A DNA stretch of 64,000 nucleotides from Modestobacter italicus (GCF_000306785.1 NC_017955.1:4588001-4652000), one strand, 5' to 3'; positions 40,166 to 50,800 are shown, counted from the first letter of the stretch. Made by a program: numbers and translations. Notes: generated from the sequence alone by a model not told the origin.

Positions 40166-41535
40166 GCCCCGGGCTCGACGGCCGGGGTGGTGACCTCCAC
40201 CGGGCCCAGGGCGCGCAGCTGGTCGGCGGCCTGGTCGGCGTCGCCGACCACCACCGCGGTCAGCCCGGCCGGGGCGAGCCACCGGCGGGAGGCCTCGGTG
40301 ACCTCGTCGATGCCCACGGTGGCCAGCGCCCGCTGGTGGTCGGCCAGCCAGTCGGCGGACAGCCCGGCACCCAGCAGCGCGGACAGCGTGCTGGCCAGCC
40401 CCGCGTGGGTGGCCGTCCCGAGGGCCAGGGTGCCGAGCAGGTAGCGGCGGGCGGAGTCCAGCTCGGCCTCGGTCACCGGGGTGAGCGCCATCCGGCCCAG
40501 CTCGTACCAGGTCTCCAGCAGCGCTGGGCCGGTCACCGCGGTGGCCACGTCGGCGTCCACGGTGAAGGAGGAGCCGGCCATCATGTGCTCCACGCCGCTG
40601 CGCGGGCTGTAGGTGTAGCCGCGCCGCTCGCGGATGTTCTCCACCAGCCGGGAGGAGAAGTACCCGCCGAAGACCATGCTGGCCAGCCGCAGCGCCGGCA
40701 GCTGCGGGTCGGTGCGGCCCGGCGCGGGCCCACCCAGCCGCAGGTTGGACTGGACCGCGCCGGGGCGGTGCACCAGCTGCAGCGGCTGCTCGACCACGGC
40801 GGGCACCGGGCCGGCGGCGACCGCCTTGCCCTCGGCGGTCCAGCCGGCCAGGGCGGTGCCGACGACGTCGCGCGCGGTCGCCGGGTCGACGTCGCCGACC
40901 AGGACGAGGGTGCTGCCGGCCGGCAGCACCCGCTCGCGGTGCAGCTTGCGCAGCGCCGCCGGGGTGACCGCGGCGACCGCCTCGGGGGCGGGCAGCTGCT
41001 GGGCGTAGGGGTGCGCGCCGTACCGGCGGGCGGCCAGTGCGCTGCGGGCGATCACCCCGGGCTGCGACCGGGCGATGTGCACCCGCTCGACCACCCGGGA
41101 CCGCTCGGCGTCGACCGGGCCGGCCGGGTAGGTGGGCGCGGCGAGCAGCTCGGCGAGCACGCCCAGCACGGCGCCGAGGCCGTCGGGCAGCATCGTGGTG
41201 GAGAACAGCAGCCGGTCGGCGTCGGCGGAGACCGACAGCTCGCCGCCGTGCGCCTGCAGCAGCTGGGCGATCTGCAGCTGGTCGTGCTGCGCGGTGCCGA
41301 GCAGCACGGCGCCGGACAGCACGCTGGTGCGCGCGGCGTGCGCGGCGGCCTGGCGCGGCGCCGAGGCGGCGAACGGCACCCGCAGCCGGAGCTCCACCAG
41401 CGGCACACCCGGCCGGGGCACGACGACCAGCCGCAGCCCGCTGGGCAGCGTCGACTCGTGCACGTCGGGGACGGGTGCCGGCCGCGGCTCGCCCAGCGGC
41501 GGGATCAACGACAGGTCGAGCACGGGGGCACTCAT
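40162..41535 (-). CDS. M16-family peptidase-like subunit without the zinc motif
   Basis: A 457-residue protein with the two-domain M16B fold. It lacks HxxEH in the first domain but has the C-terminal Arg/Tyr signature RERRGYTYSPRSG, as in the non-catalytic partner of dimeric M16B peptidases. It is translationally coupled (ATGA) to the catalytic subunit upstream. The pair probably forms a heterodimeric clamshell that digests small peptides. No signal peptide is evident. Confidence 0.88.
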   Translation of the reverse strand: MSAPVLDLSLIPPLGEPRPAPVPDVHESTLPSGLRLVVVPRPGVPLVELRLRVPFAASAPRQAAAHAARTSVLSGAVLLGTAQHDQLQIAQLLQAHGGELSVSADADRLLFSTTMLPDGLGAVLGVLAELLAAPTYPAGPVDAERSRVVERVHIARSQPGVIARSALAARRYGAHPYAQQLPAPEAVAAVTPAALRKLHRERVLPAGSTLVLVGDVDPATARDVVGTALAGWTAEGKAVAAGPVPAVVEQPLQLVHRPGAVQSNLRLGGPAPGRTDPQLPALRLASMVFGGYFSSRLVENIRERRGYTYSPRSGVEHMMAGSSFTVDADVATAVTGPALLETWYELGRMALTPVTEAELDSARRYLLGTLALGTATHAGLASTLSALLGAGLSADWLADHQRALATVGIDEVTEASRRWLAPAGLTAVVVGDADQAADQLRALGPVEVTTPAVEPGA

Positions 41536-42845
41536 CGGGCTGCTCCTCCGGTCGCGCGCAGTTCCAGGACGGCGGCGGTGTCCGGCGAGAGCCCGCGGGC
41601 CGCTGCCTGCACCTGGTCGGGGGTCACCGCGGCCAGCCGGGCGGCCAGCTCCCCGGCGAGCTCGGCCCGGCCGTGGACCAGCTCGGCGGAGGCGAAGCCC
41701 AGCGTGCGGCCGAGCACCGAGTCGGCCTGCTGCAGCAGCTGGGCCTCGGTGCGGGCGGTCACCCGGGCGAGCTCCTCGGCCGGCACACCGTCGGTGGCCA
41801 CCTTGTCGATCTCCTCGTGCACCGCGTCGAGGACCCGGTCGACCGGGACGTCGGCGGGGTGGTGCACCTGGCTGACCAGCAGCGTCGCGTCGCGGACGTC
41901 GAACGGGTCGCCGAAGAGCCCCAGGTAGCTGCTCTGCGCGACCGCCAGCCGGTCGGTGTGCAGCAGCCGGCGCTCCAGCCGGGAGGCGTCGCCCTCGCTG
42001 AGCAGCTCGGTGAGCACCACGGTGCCGAGGTAGGTGTCCAGGTCGCCGACCGGGTCGGGCACCCGCCAGCCGATCGCCACCGCGGGGGCGGGCGCGAGCG
42101 GGTCCTCGACCACGCCGCGGCGGGCCGTGGTCGGCGAGGGCTCGCCCACCACCGGCGCGGGCGGGGCCGGGCGGAAGGGCACCGGGTCGAACCAGCGGCG
42201 CACCAGCCGCTCGGTCTCGGCGACGTCCAGGTCACCGCCGATGCACAGCACGGCGTTGGCCGGCGCGTAGTAGCGGGAGAAGAAGTCCGCGGCGTCGTCG
42301 ACGGTGGAGGACTCGAGGTCGACGAAGGAGCCGTAGCCGTCGTGGGTGTTGGCGAAGCTCTCGAAGGCGATCGGCGGCAGCTGCAGCCACGGGAAGGCGC
42401 CGTAGGGCCGGTTGAGCACGTTGACCCGGATCTCCTCCTTCACCACGTCGATCTGGTTGCGGAGGTTCTCCTCGGTGATCGCCGGGGCCGCCATCCGGTC
42501 GGCCTCGAGGAACACGGCGCGCTCCAGCGCCTCGGCGGGCAGCGCCTGGAAGTAGTTCGTGTAGTCCTGGTGCGTCGAGCCGTTGAACGTCCCGCCGGCG
42601 GCCTGCACGAGCCGCGCGTGCTCCATCTTCGGCACGTGGGCGGAGCCCTGGAACATCATGTGCTCGAAGAGGTGCGCGAACCCGGTGCGGCCCGGGGGCT
42701 CGGACCGCATGCCGACGTCGTAGAAGACGCTGACGGCGACGACGGGGACACTCCGGTCCGGCGCGAGCACGACCCGCAGCCCGTTGTCGAGCGTGAACCG
42801 CTCCACCGGGTGCCGCAGGGTCAGGTCGGCCCCAGCTGCTGTCAC
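41532..42845 (-). CDS. M16-family zinc peptidase, catalytic subunit
   Basis: A 437-residue metallopeptidase with the inverted zinc motif HLFEH (58-62) and a distal Glu in NQIDVVKEEIRVN. GTFNGSTHQDYTNYFQALP is typical of M16. It works with the downstream inactive subunit. I take GTG 42845 because TAGGGT (42858-42853) is a -10 box seven bases before it; no ribosome site is seen. Confidence 0.92.
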   Translation of the reverse strand: MTAAGADLTLRHPVERFTLDNGLRVVLAPDRSVPVVAVSVFYDVGMRSEPPGRTGFAHLFEHMMFQGSAHVPKMEHARLVQAAGGTFNGSTHQDYTNYFQALPAEALERAVFLEADRMAAPAITEENLRNQIDVVKEEIRVNVLNRPYGAFPWLQLPPIAFESFANTHDGYGSFVDLESSTVDDAADFFSRYYAPANAVLCIGGDLDVAETERLVRRWFDPVPFRPAPPAPVVGEPSPTTARRGVVEDPLAPAPAVAIGWRVPDPVGDLDTYLGTVVLTELLSEGDASRLERRLLHTDRLAVAQSSYLGLFGDPFDVRDATLLVSQVHHPADVPVDRVLDAVHEEIDKVATDGVPAEELARVTARTEAQLLQQADSVLGRTLGFASAELVHGRAELAGELAARLAAVTPDQVQAAARGLSPDTAAVLELRATGGAAR

Positions 42846-42852
42846 ACCACCG

Positions 42853-42858
42853 ACCCTA
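42853..42858 (-). promoter_or_regulatory. -10 box TAGGGT for a leaderless M16 operon
   Basis: TAGGGT, seven bases, then the GTG start at 42845. Confidence 0.5.
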
Positions 42859-42919
42859 ACCGCGCCCTGCGACACGCCGCCGCCGGGGACGGCCCGCCGC
42901 CTCCCCGCGGCCCTCGCGG

Positions 42920-43846
42920 TCACAGCACGTCGACGTCGCCGAGCACGCGGTCGATCACCCCGTACAGCTCCGCGTGGGTGTTGGGGATGGACAGGTAGAG
43001 CAGCGCCGGGGCCGGCCGGCCCACGTCGACCAGCAGCAGCGCCGCCCGCTCGCCCGTGGAGTCGTAGCCGGCGACGTCCCAGCTGAGGTCGAACTCGTAC
43101 ACCCAGGCCGGTGCGCCGTCGACGGTGATTGCCTCGTCCCGGCGGACCTCGCGCTCGTTGGGGGCCGGGTAGTGCAGCTGCCGGACGGCGTCGGCGACCG
43201 CCTCGGCGGTGCCCTGCAGGTCCGCCGTCCCGGCCCCGCCGAAGCCCTCGGCCAGCGGACCGGAGGTGCACTGGGCGATGAAGACGTCGAGCCCGTCGGG
43301 CAGGTCGTCCTGGGTGACGAAGTACTGGCCGGCGGTCTCGGTGGTCTCCAGCTGGGGCCCGCGGTCCCACTCGAACCAGCCGTCGCCGAGGAACGGGTAG
43401 GAGATGCCGGCGACCTCGTCGATGATCCGGACGGTGCCCGGCGGGAAGGTGCTGCTCGGCTGCGCGGTCGGGCCGGCCACCGGGGGGTCGTCGTCCGCGG
43501 AGGACCCGCCGCGCAGCTGCAGCCCCACCAGGACCAGCAGCACGACGACGGCCAGGACCCCCAGCCCGACGAGCAGCGGCCGCTGCCGGAGCCGGCGCGC
43601 CCCCGCCGGCTGCCAGGTGCCGTTGTCCCGGCTCCCCCAGGCGTCCCACTGCGCGGGCGGGAGCAGCTCGCGGGGGGCGGGGGCCTCGAAGGACCGGCCG
43701 ACGCTGACGCCGGGGCCGGCCGGGGTGGTCACGTCGGACCAGCCCGCGCCGTCCCACCAGCGGACCGTGCCGGCGGCGCCGTCCGGGTCGGGGTACCAGC
43801 CCGGCGCCGGAGCCACCGGCCGCCCGTCGCTGATCGGTCCGCTCAT
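42920..43846 (-). CDS. DUF2510 domain membrane-anchored protein
   Basis: A 308-residue protein. An N-terminal DUF2510 domain (PGWYPDPDGAAGTVRWWDG, about 15-40) is followed by a basic linker, one transmembrane helix (about 92-110) and an extracytoplasmic domain of about 185 residues containing ISYPFLGDGWFEWDRGP. The topology is type II, with DUF2510 in the cytosol. The function is unknown. ATG 43846 is next to, but distinct from, the M20 gene. Confidence 0.82.
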   Translation of the reverse strand: MSGPISDGRPVAPAPGWYPDPDGAAGTVRWWDGAGWSDVTTPAGPGVSVGRSFEAPAPRELLPPAQWDAWGSRDNGTWQPAGARRLRQRPLLVGLGVLAVVVLLVLVGLQLRGGSSADDDPPVAGPTAQPSSTFPPGTVRIIDEVAGISYPFLGDGWFEWDRGPQLETTETAGQYFVTQDDLPDGLDVFIAQCTSGPLAEGFGGAGTADLQGTAEAVADAVRQLHYPAPNEREVRRDEAITVDGAPAWVYEFDLSWDVAGYDSTGERAALLLVDVGRPAPALLYLSIPNTHAELYGVIDRVLGDVDVL

Positions 43847-43868
43847 CGCGCCGTGCCGCCCCGGGACC

Positions 43869-45290
43869 TCAGCGGGCCGGGAAGGAGACGGCGGCCAGCT
43901 CCCGCCACAGGTGGGCGGTGGCCTCCGCGCCCTTGTGGAGCATCGGCAGCAGCACCCGCTCGTTGGGCGAGTGGATGCGGTCGGTGGGCAGGCCGGCGCC
44001 GAGGAAGACCAGCGGGGCGCCGAGGATGCCAGCGAGGTCGGCCTCGGGGCCGCTGCCGCCCTCGCGGGTGAACAGGACCTGGTCGGCGTCGGTGTCGAAG
44101 GCCTGGCCGATCGACCGCAGCAGGGCGTCCATCGCCGGGTGGTCGAGGTCGCTCGCGCAGGGGGCGACGCCGCCGGCGGGCACGTGCACGTCGGCCTCGA
44201 TGCCCTCGGGGACGTGCGCCTGCACCCAGGCGCGGACCTGGTCGGCGAGGTCGGCGGGCACCTGGTCGGCGACGAGCCGGAAGGTGATCTTCGCGTGCGC
44301 CTCGGCCGGGACGATCGTCTTGTGGCCGGGGCCGGTGTAGCCGCCCCACATGCCGTTGACCTCGGCGGTGGGGCGGGCGCCGACCCGCTCCAGGGTGGTG
44401 AACCCCGCCTCGCCGGTGGCGACGCGGGAGGCAGCGGGGCCGGCGAGCCAGGCGGCCTCGTCGAAGGGCACCCGCCCCATCAGCTCGCGCTCCCGGTCGG
44501 AGAGCGGGCGGACCTTGTCGTAGAAGCCGGGCAGGGTGACCCGGCCCTCGGCGTCGTGCAGGGCGGCGAGCAGGGTGGCCATGGCGTGCAGCGGGTTGGG
44601 CACGGCGCCGCCGAAGGAGCCCGAGTGCAGGTCGACGGCCGGGCCGCGGAGGGTGATCTCGGCGTCGGCGAGCCCGCGCATGGCGGTGACGGCGCTGGGG
44701 ACGTCGGGGGCGGCCATGCCGGTGTCGCTGACCACGACGACGTCGCAGGCCAGCCGGTCGGCGTGCGCGCGCAGCAGGTCGGCGAAGTAGGGCGAGCCGG
44801 ACTCCTCCTCCCCCTCGACGATCAGCTTGACGGTGACCGCGGGGGTGTCGCGGCCGGTGGCGGCCAGGTGGGCGCGGATGCCCAGCAGGTGGAAGGCGAC
44901 GTTGCCCTTGTCGTCGATGGCGCCGCGGGCGTGCAGCTCGGGGCCGGCGGGGGTCTCGACGACGGTGGGCTCGAACGGCGGGTGCTCCCACAGCTCCAGC
45001 GGGTCGACCGGCTGGACGTCGTGGTGGCCGTAGACGAGCGCGACCGGGGCGCCGGCGTCGGCCGAGGGCCACTCGGCGAAGACCGCCGGGGCGCCCTGCG
45101 TCTGCCAGATCTCCACGGTCGGGAAGCCGGTGCGGCGCAGCGCCTCGGCCAGCCACTCGGCGCTGGCGGCGACGTCGCCGGCGTGCGCCGGGTCGGCGGA
45201 GATCGAGGGGATCCGCAACCAGGCGTCGAGGTCGGCGTGCAGGTCGTCGAGGTGGGCGGTGACGAAGTCGCGTTCGGCGCTGCTGCTCAC
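43869..45290 (-). CDS. M20-family dipeptidase
   Basis: A 473-residue metallopeptidase. Zinc ligands are visible in YGHHDVQP, ARGAIDDKG, IVEGEEESGS (with the catalytic Glu) and VVSDTG, with a late His in RIHSPNERV. A dimerisation domain (about 200-360) interrupts the catalytic domain. It probably hydrolyses dipeptides in the cytosol. GTG 45290 follows TACGGT (45303-45298) by seven bases. Confidence 0.92.
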   Translation of the reverse strand: MSSSAERDFVTAHLDDLHADLDAWLRIPSISADPAHAGDVAASAEWLAEALRRTGFPTVEIWQTQGAPAVFAEWPSADAGAPVALVYGHHDVQPVDPLELWEHPPFEPTVVETPAGPELHARGAIDDKGNVAFHLLGIRAHLAATGRDTPAVTVKLIVEGEEESGSPYFADLLRAHADRLACDVVVVSDTGMAAPDVPSAVTAMRGLADAEITLRGPAVDLHSGSFGGAVPNPLHAMATLLAALHDAEGRVTLPGFYDKVRPLSDRERELMGRVPFDEAAWLAGPAASRVATGEAGFTTLERVGARPTAEVNGMWGGYTGPGHKTIVPAEAHAKITFRLVADQVPADLADQVRAWVQAHVPEGIEADVHVPAGGVAPCASDLDHPAMDALLRSIGQAFDTDADQVLFTREGGSGPEADLAGILGAPLVFLGAGLPTDRIHSPNERVLLPMLHKGAEATAHLWRELAAVSFPAR

Positions 45291-45363
45291 GGGGCCGACC
45301 GTATCCCGCAGCGCCGGTGCGGCCGTCGCAGGCTGTGGACGACGGCGGGGCTAGGTTCCCTGC
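45291..45363. promoter_or_regulatory. Divergent leaderless promoters (M20 peptidase and hydrolase)
   Basis: The 73-bp gap has TACGGT (minus, 45303-45298) seven bases before GTG 45290, and TAGGTT (plus, 45352-45357) six bases before ATG 45364. Both transcripts would be leaderless. Confidence 0.5.
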
Positions 45364-46245
45364 ATGGCCGTGGGGATGCTGCAGGTGGACGTCGGCGACC
45401 TGACCTTCGGCGTGCGGACCGACGGCCCGGACGACGGCCCCCCGGTGCTGCTGCTGCACGGCTTCCCGGAGACGTCGCTGAGCTGGTCCGCGGTGACCCC
45501 GATGCTGGCCGAGGCGGGGCTGCGGACCTACGCACCCGACCAGCTCGGCTACTCCCCCGGCGCCCGGCCGGACGAGGTGGACGCGTACTCGCTGCCGGCG
45601 CTGGTGCAGGTCACGGCGGACCTGATGACCGCCCTGGACCTCCCGGTCGCCGACGTCGTCGGGCACGACTGGGGCGCCAACGTGGCCTGGGGCCTGGCCG
45701 CCTGGCACCCCGACCGGGTGCGCACGCTGACCGCGGTGTCGGTGCCGCACCCGACCGCGTACACGCTGGCCTACCGCGCCGACCCGGAGCAGAAGGAGCG
45801 CTCGGCCTACATCAAGCTCTTCTGGCAGGCGGGCAAGGCCGAGGAGGTGCTCCTGGCCGACGGCGGCCGGCGGCTGCGCCGGATGCTGGACGCCCCCGGG
45901 GTGCCCGCCGAGGCGGTCGACGTCTACGTGGACCAGCTGTCCGCGCCGGGCGCGCTGACCGCGGCGCTGAACTGGTACCGGGCGATGAGCTCGACGACGC
46001 CGGTGGACCCGGTCGAGGTGCCGACGACCTACGTCTGGAGCGACGGCGACGTCGCGGTGGGCCGGACGGCGGCCGAGGCGTGCGCCGACCAGGTGCGCGG
46101 CGACTACCGCTTCGTCGAGCTGCCCGGGATCACCCACTGGGTGCCCGAGCAGGCCCCCGAGCAGCTGGCCCGGGCGGTGCTCGACCGGGTCGCCCGGGGT
46201 CCGGTGCTCACGCCGGGTGCGGGGCTGCACACGCCGCCGAGCTGA
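45364..46245 (+). CDS. Alpha/beta hydrolase, epoxide hydrolase-like
   Basis: A 293-residue hydrolase. The oxyanion region is LLHGFPETSLSW and the nucleophile elbow is VGHDWGANVAW with Asp as nucleophile, as in epoxide hydrolases and dehalogenases. The catalytic His is in LPGITHWVPEQAP. A cap domain lies between. The substrate is unknown. The ATG is preceded by TAGGTT six bases upstream. Confidence 0.88.
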   Translation: MAVGMLQVDVGDLTFGVRTDGPDDGPPVLLLHGFPETSLSWSAVTPMLAEAGLRTYAPDQLGYSPGARPDEVDAYSLPALVQVTADLMTALDLPVADVVGHDWGANVAWGLAAWHPDRVRTLTAVSVPHPTAYTLAYRADPEQKERSAYIKLFWQAGKAEEVLLADGGRRLRRMLDAPGVPAEAVDVYVDQLSAPGALTAALNWYRAMSSTTPVDPVEVPTTYVWSDGDVAVGRTAAEACADQVRGDYRFVELPGITHWVPEQAPEQLARAVLDRVARGPVLTPGAGLHTPPS

Positions 46246-46346
46246 CCCGCGCCGGACCGCGAACGCACCTGGAGCGCCACCTCCGGGCCGTTGACCACCG
46301 CCCTCCACCGGATCGACACTCGAGGCCCGGCGGAGGGAGTTCGGCG

Positions 46347-46949
46347 ATGTCCTGGAACCTGAGGGGCAGCTACGCGGAGACGTGCTCCTGCGAGCTGATG
46401 TGCCCCTGCAACCTCTCCTTCGACCACGGTGCGACCTACGACTACTGCCGCGCCACTCTGGCCTTCGCCATCCGCGAGGGACAGGTGGAGGGCACCGACG
46501 TCAGCGGCCGCCGGGTGGTCACGATCATCGACACGCCCAAGGTGATGACCGAGGGGAACTGGCGGCTCGGCATGTTCGTCGACGAGGACGCCACCGACGA
46601 GCAGTTCGACGGGCTGGGGCGGGTCTTCGGCGGGCAGCTGGGCGGGCCGATGGCCATGCTGGCGCCGCTGGTCGGCGAGGTGGTCGGTGTGCAGCGCGCC
46701 GCGATCGAGCTGAGCGACGACGGTCTGCGGCACAGCGTGCGGGTCGACGACGTGATCGACTTCGAGGTCGAGGACATCGTGCCGTTCGGCGTCGCGACAG
46801 GTGAGCCGGTGCGCTTCGCCGGCATGTTCCACCCGGTCGGTCCAGCGCTGACGATGGCCGAGGCACGGCACTCCAGGATCGACGCCTTCGGCATCAGCTA
46901 CGAGGGGAAGACCGGTCTGTCGACCGCCGACTTCTCGTGGTCCGGCTGA
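46347..46949 (+). CDS. DUF1326 domain protein
   Basis: A 200-residue soluble protein with a cysteine cluster at its N-terminus (C13, C15, C19, C21, then H27 and C34; TCSCELMCPC) and a beta-rich body (VVTIIDTPKVMTEGNWRLG). The cluster suggests metal binding. DUF1326 has no assigned function. Its 3' end overlaps a DUF2182 membrane protein by 13 bases, and the two domains often occur side by side. ATG 46347 has GAGGGAG upstream. Confidence 0.85.
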   Translation: MSWNLRGSYAETCSCELMCPCNLSFDHGATYDYCRATLAFAIREGQVEGTDVSGRRVVTIIDTPKVMTEGNWRLGMFVDEDATDEQFDGLGRVFGGQLGGPMAMLAPLVGEVVGVQRAAIELSDDGLRHSVRVDDVIDFEVEDIVPFGVATGEPVRFAGMFHPVGPALTMAEARHSRIDAFGISYEGKTGLSTADFSWSG

Positions 46950-47773
46950 CCGGCGGTCGCGCGGGACGGCGTCCCCACCCGTCCGACGACCTGGCCGCGG
47001 CCTTCGCGGCCGCCCGGCTGCGGCTGGGGCTGGTCGCCGTGCTGTTCGGGCTGGCCGCCCTCGCCTGGTGGTGGACGGCCGAGCAGATGCGCGGCATGGA
47101 CCAGGGGCCCTGGACCGCGCTGGGCACGCTGGGCTGGTTCCTGGCCGTCTGGGTCGTGATGATGGCCGCGATGATGTTCCCGTCGGTGGCACCGACGGTC
47201 GCGCTCTACGCCCGGATGACCCGGGCTCGGTCCCCGCTGTCGCCGCTGGTGTTCGCGGCGGGCTACCTGCTCAGCTGGGCGGCGGCGGGTGCGCTGGCCT
47301 ACACGGTCGGCGCGCTGGCGGCCCGGCTGCCCGGGGAGCCGCTCGCCTGGGACCGGGCCGGCCGGCTGGTGGCCGGCGCGACCCTGCTGGTCGCCGCGGC
47401 CTACGAGCTGACCCCGCTCAAGGACGTCTGCCTCAGCCGGTGCCGCAGCCCGCTGGGCACGCTGCTGGGCGGCTGGCGTGACGGACCGAGCGGCGCGCTG
47501 CGGATGGGCGCGCGGAACGGTGCCTGGTGCGTCGGCTGCTGCTGGGCGTTGATGGCGTCGCTGTTCGCGCTGGGGGTGATGAGCCTCGCCTGGTCCGCTC
47601 TGGTCGCCGGACTGATCGCCGTGGAGAAGACCCTCCCGGCGCGCCGAGCGGCGACCTGGGCGACGGCGGCGCTGCTCGCGCTGCTCGGCGTCCTGCTGCT
47701 CGTCGACCCCGGCGCCGTCCCCGGCCTCACCGTCCCCGGCAGCGGGCCCGGGATGCCGGGGATGGCCTCCTGA
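46937..47773 (+). CDS. DUF2182 integral membrane protein
   Basis: A 278-residue membrane protein with about six helices and the family core WVVMMAAMMFPSVAPTVALY. The second conserved region is ELTPLKDVCLSRCRSP and the third is GAWCVGCCWALMA. A Met-rich tail (GPGMPGMAS) ends it. The Met and Cys residues in membrane segments suggest metal (possibly copper) handling (inference). GTG 46937 lies inside the DUF1326 gene, so translation is coupled. It is convergent with adnB. Confidence 0.85.
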   Translation: MVRLTGGRAGRRPHPSDDLAAAFAAARLRLGLVAVLFGLAALAWWWTAEQMRGMDQGPWTALGTLGWFLAVWVVMMAAMMFPSVAPTVALYARMTRARSPLSPLVFAAGYLLSWAAAGALAYTVGALAARLPGEPLAWDRAGRLVAGATLLVAAAYELTPLKDVCLSRCRSPLGTLLGGWRDGPSGALRMGARNGAWCVGCCWALMASLFALGVMSLAWSALVAGLIAVEKTLPARRAATWATAALLALLGVLLLVDPGAVPGLTVPGSGPGMPGMAS

Positions 47774-47812
47774 CCGGACGGCCCGGGGCACCGGTCCGGG
47801 GTCGGCCGGTGG

Positions 47813-50800
47813 TCAGGCCTCGGTCCCGGCCACGAGGGCGAGCAGCCCGTCCTCGTCGAGCAGGTCGACCGGGCGCAGGGTCACCCCGGCGGCGACGTGG
47901 TGGAAGCCGGCGCTGACCCGCTCCACCGGTGCGCCGGTCAGCCGGGACCAGCCGATCCGGTAGGCGGCCAGCTGGACGGCGGCGGCGGTGAGCTCGGCCG
48001 GGCCCGGCACCGGACCGGTCTTCCAGTCGATCACCTCGTAGCCGCCGTCGGGGGTCGCGTACACGGCGTCGATCCGGCCGCGGAGGGTCAGCGGACCCAG
48101 CGGCGTCTCGAACGGCGCCTCCACGTCGACCGGCTGCCGGTCGGCCCACTCGCTGCGCAGGAACGCCTGCTGCAGCGACTCCAGCGCCGCGTCGGGAGAC
48201 GCGTCGGCGTCCCCGCTGCCGGGCAGCTCGTCGAGGTCGATGAGCCGTGAGGTGCCGAACCGCTCCTCCAGCCAGGCGTGGAACTTGGTGCCCCGGCGGG
48301 CCAGCGGCGCCGGCGCGGCGGGCATCGGCCGGCGCAGCCGGCGGGCCAGCTCGCCGGGGTCACGGCGCAGCGCGACGAGCGAGGACACCGACAGGTGCGC
48401 CGGCAGCGGCACGTCGACGACGCCGCGGAAGTGCTCGGCCCGCTCGCGGAGCAGCAGGTCGGCGTCCCGCAGCCAGTCGGCGACCAGCGGGTCGTCGGTG
48501 GCGCCGAGGGCGTCGGCGGTCAGCGGGTGCGGCTCGGTGGCCGCGAGCAGCTCGGCGGCCGCGGTCAACGCGCGGCGGCGGCCGGAGGACAGGGGGTCGG
48601 TCGGCCAGCTGCCGACCGGCCACTCGGCCAGCGCCGGGTTCTCCGCGTCGTCCGCCGGTGGGGGCGCCCAGGTGTCGACGACGCCCGCCCCGGCCTCGCA
48701 CGCGTCCTTGACCGCGAGCAGCAGCGAGGAGGGCCCGCAGGCGGTCTTGCCGTCGCGCCACCAGCTGCCCGAGCACAGCAGCAGGTGCTTGGCGCGGGTC
48801 ACCGCGACGTAGCCGAGCCGGATCTCCTCGGCCAGGCCGAAGTCCTTCCACTCCTCGACGTAGTCGTCGAGCGCGTCGCGCACCGCGGCCTGGTCACCGG
48901 ACCCCGGGACGGGGAGGTGCAGCCGGGGCAGCTCCGCGCGGTCGGTGGCGCGCAGGTCGACCGGGACGGCGCCCGGGTCGCGGATCCAGGAGTCCGACGC
49001 GTCGCCCTTGGCCGGGAACTGGCCGACGGTCATCCCGGGCACGGCCACCACGTCCCACTCCAGGCCCTTCGCCGAGTGGCCGGTGAGCAGCTGCACCGCC
49101 TCGGGGTTGACCGCGACCTCGCCGGGCTCCAGGCCGCGCTCGCGGACCTCGGCGTCGGCGAGGTAGCCGAGGAAGGCCGGCAGCGAGGGCAGCTCGGCGA
49201 GCTCGGCGAACTCGGCGGCGACCTCGTGCAGCGCGTCCAGGTGGGTGCGAGCGCCGCCGGGGGTGGCGTCGGGGTGGCTGGCCAGCTCCGTCTCCAGGCC
49301 CAGGGTGCGCACCACCTCGTCCACGAGGTCCGGCAGCGGCTCGCCCAGCCGGGACCGCAGCCCGGAGAGCTCGTTGGCCAGCCGCCGCAGCCGGCGGTGG
49401 CCCTCGGCGGAGTACGCCTCCGGGCGGCCCAGGTCGTCGAGCGCCTCGATGATGCTGCCGCGCTCGCGGGGTGGGGTCGGGCCGGCCTCCGCCGGGGTGG
49501 CGTCCTCCTCGGGCGCGGACGGGCGCCGCTCCCGGACCAGCGCCCGCGACCGGGACTCCAGCGCGGCCAGGTCGCGCGGGCCCAACCGCCAGCGCGCGCC
49601 GGTGAGCAGCCGGCCGAGCGCGTCACCGGCGCTGGGGTCGACCAGCACCCGCAGCGTGGCGACGACGTCGGACACCTCGGGCACGTCGAGCAGCCCGCCG
49701 AGGCCGACGACCTCCACCGGCAGACCGCGTTCGCGCAGGGCGGCGGCGATGCCGGGCAGCTGGGCCCGGCGCCGGGCGAGCACCGCGATGGTGGGGCGCT
49801 TCGCGCTGCCGCCGGTGCCCTTCCACGCCTGCTCCAGCCGGTCGGCCAGCGCCGCGGTCTCCTCCGCGACCGTCTCGTACAGCCCGCAGTGCACCGCGCC
49901 GGGACCGGCGACCGGCGAGGGCTGCAGGTCCGGCAGCGGGTGCTCGGGCTCGGGCAGGGCGGCGGCCACCGCGTTGGCCACGGCGAGGACGGCGCGGTCG
50001 TTCCGCCAGCTCGTGGACAGCGTGAGCCGCTCCGCCCGGCGGTCGGGCGTGCCGGGGAAGGTGCGGTCGAAGCGCTCGATGGTGCCGGCCGAGGCGCCGC
50101 GCCAGCCGTAGATCGACTGCCGCGGGTCGCCGACGGCGAGCACCGGGTGCCCGCCGGGACCACCGAAGAGGGCCTCCAGCATCCGCAGCTGGCCGACGCT
50201 GGTGTCCTGGTACTCGTCGAGCAGCACCACCCGCCAGCGGGCCCGCTCGCGGCGGCCGACCTCCGCCGAGGTGACCGCGACCCGGGCGGCGAGCGACACC
50301 TGGTCGGCGTAGTCGATGGCGCCGGCCGCCCGCTTGCGCGCCTCGAAGGCCTCCACCATGGGCAGCAGCGCCACCCGGGCCCGCTGCCGCACCAGCATCT
50401 TCAGGACCTCGGCGTACGGGCCCTTCTTCCGGCCGGCGTCCGGGTAGCCGCGCAGCTGTGACTCGAAGCGCGCCGTCCACGCGCGCAGCGCCTCCGGGGT
50501 GATGTCGTGCTCACCGAGCTCGGCGGCGAGCTGCAGCACGTCCTCGGTGGTGGTGACCAGCCCGAGCGCGACGTCGCTCATGTCGCCGGTGTGCCCGGCG
50601 ACGGCGGTGGCGGCCTGGCCCCAGCACATGGCCGGGCCGAGCACGCCGGAACCGGGTTCGACCCCGATCCGCAGGCCGTGCTCGGCGACGATGCTGGCCG
50701 CGTAGCCGTGGTAGGTCGCCACCGTCGGCGCCGCCACGGCCAGCCGCTCGCGCAGTGCGGGGTCGGTGTCGGGGTGCTCGGCCAGCGCTCCGAGCCGCAG

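Noticed and set aside
43843-46308. 821-codon minus-strand frame over the M20 peptidase and hydrolase genes
   Set aside because: It is in the wrong frame relative to clear M20 and alpha/beta-hydrolase motifs and is Arg/Pro-rich.
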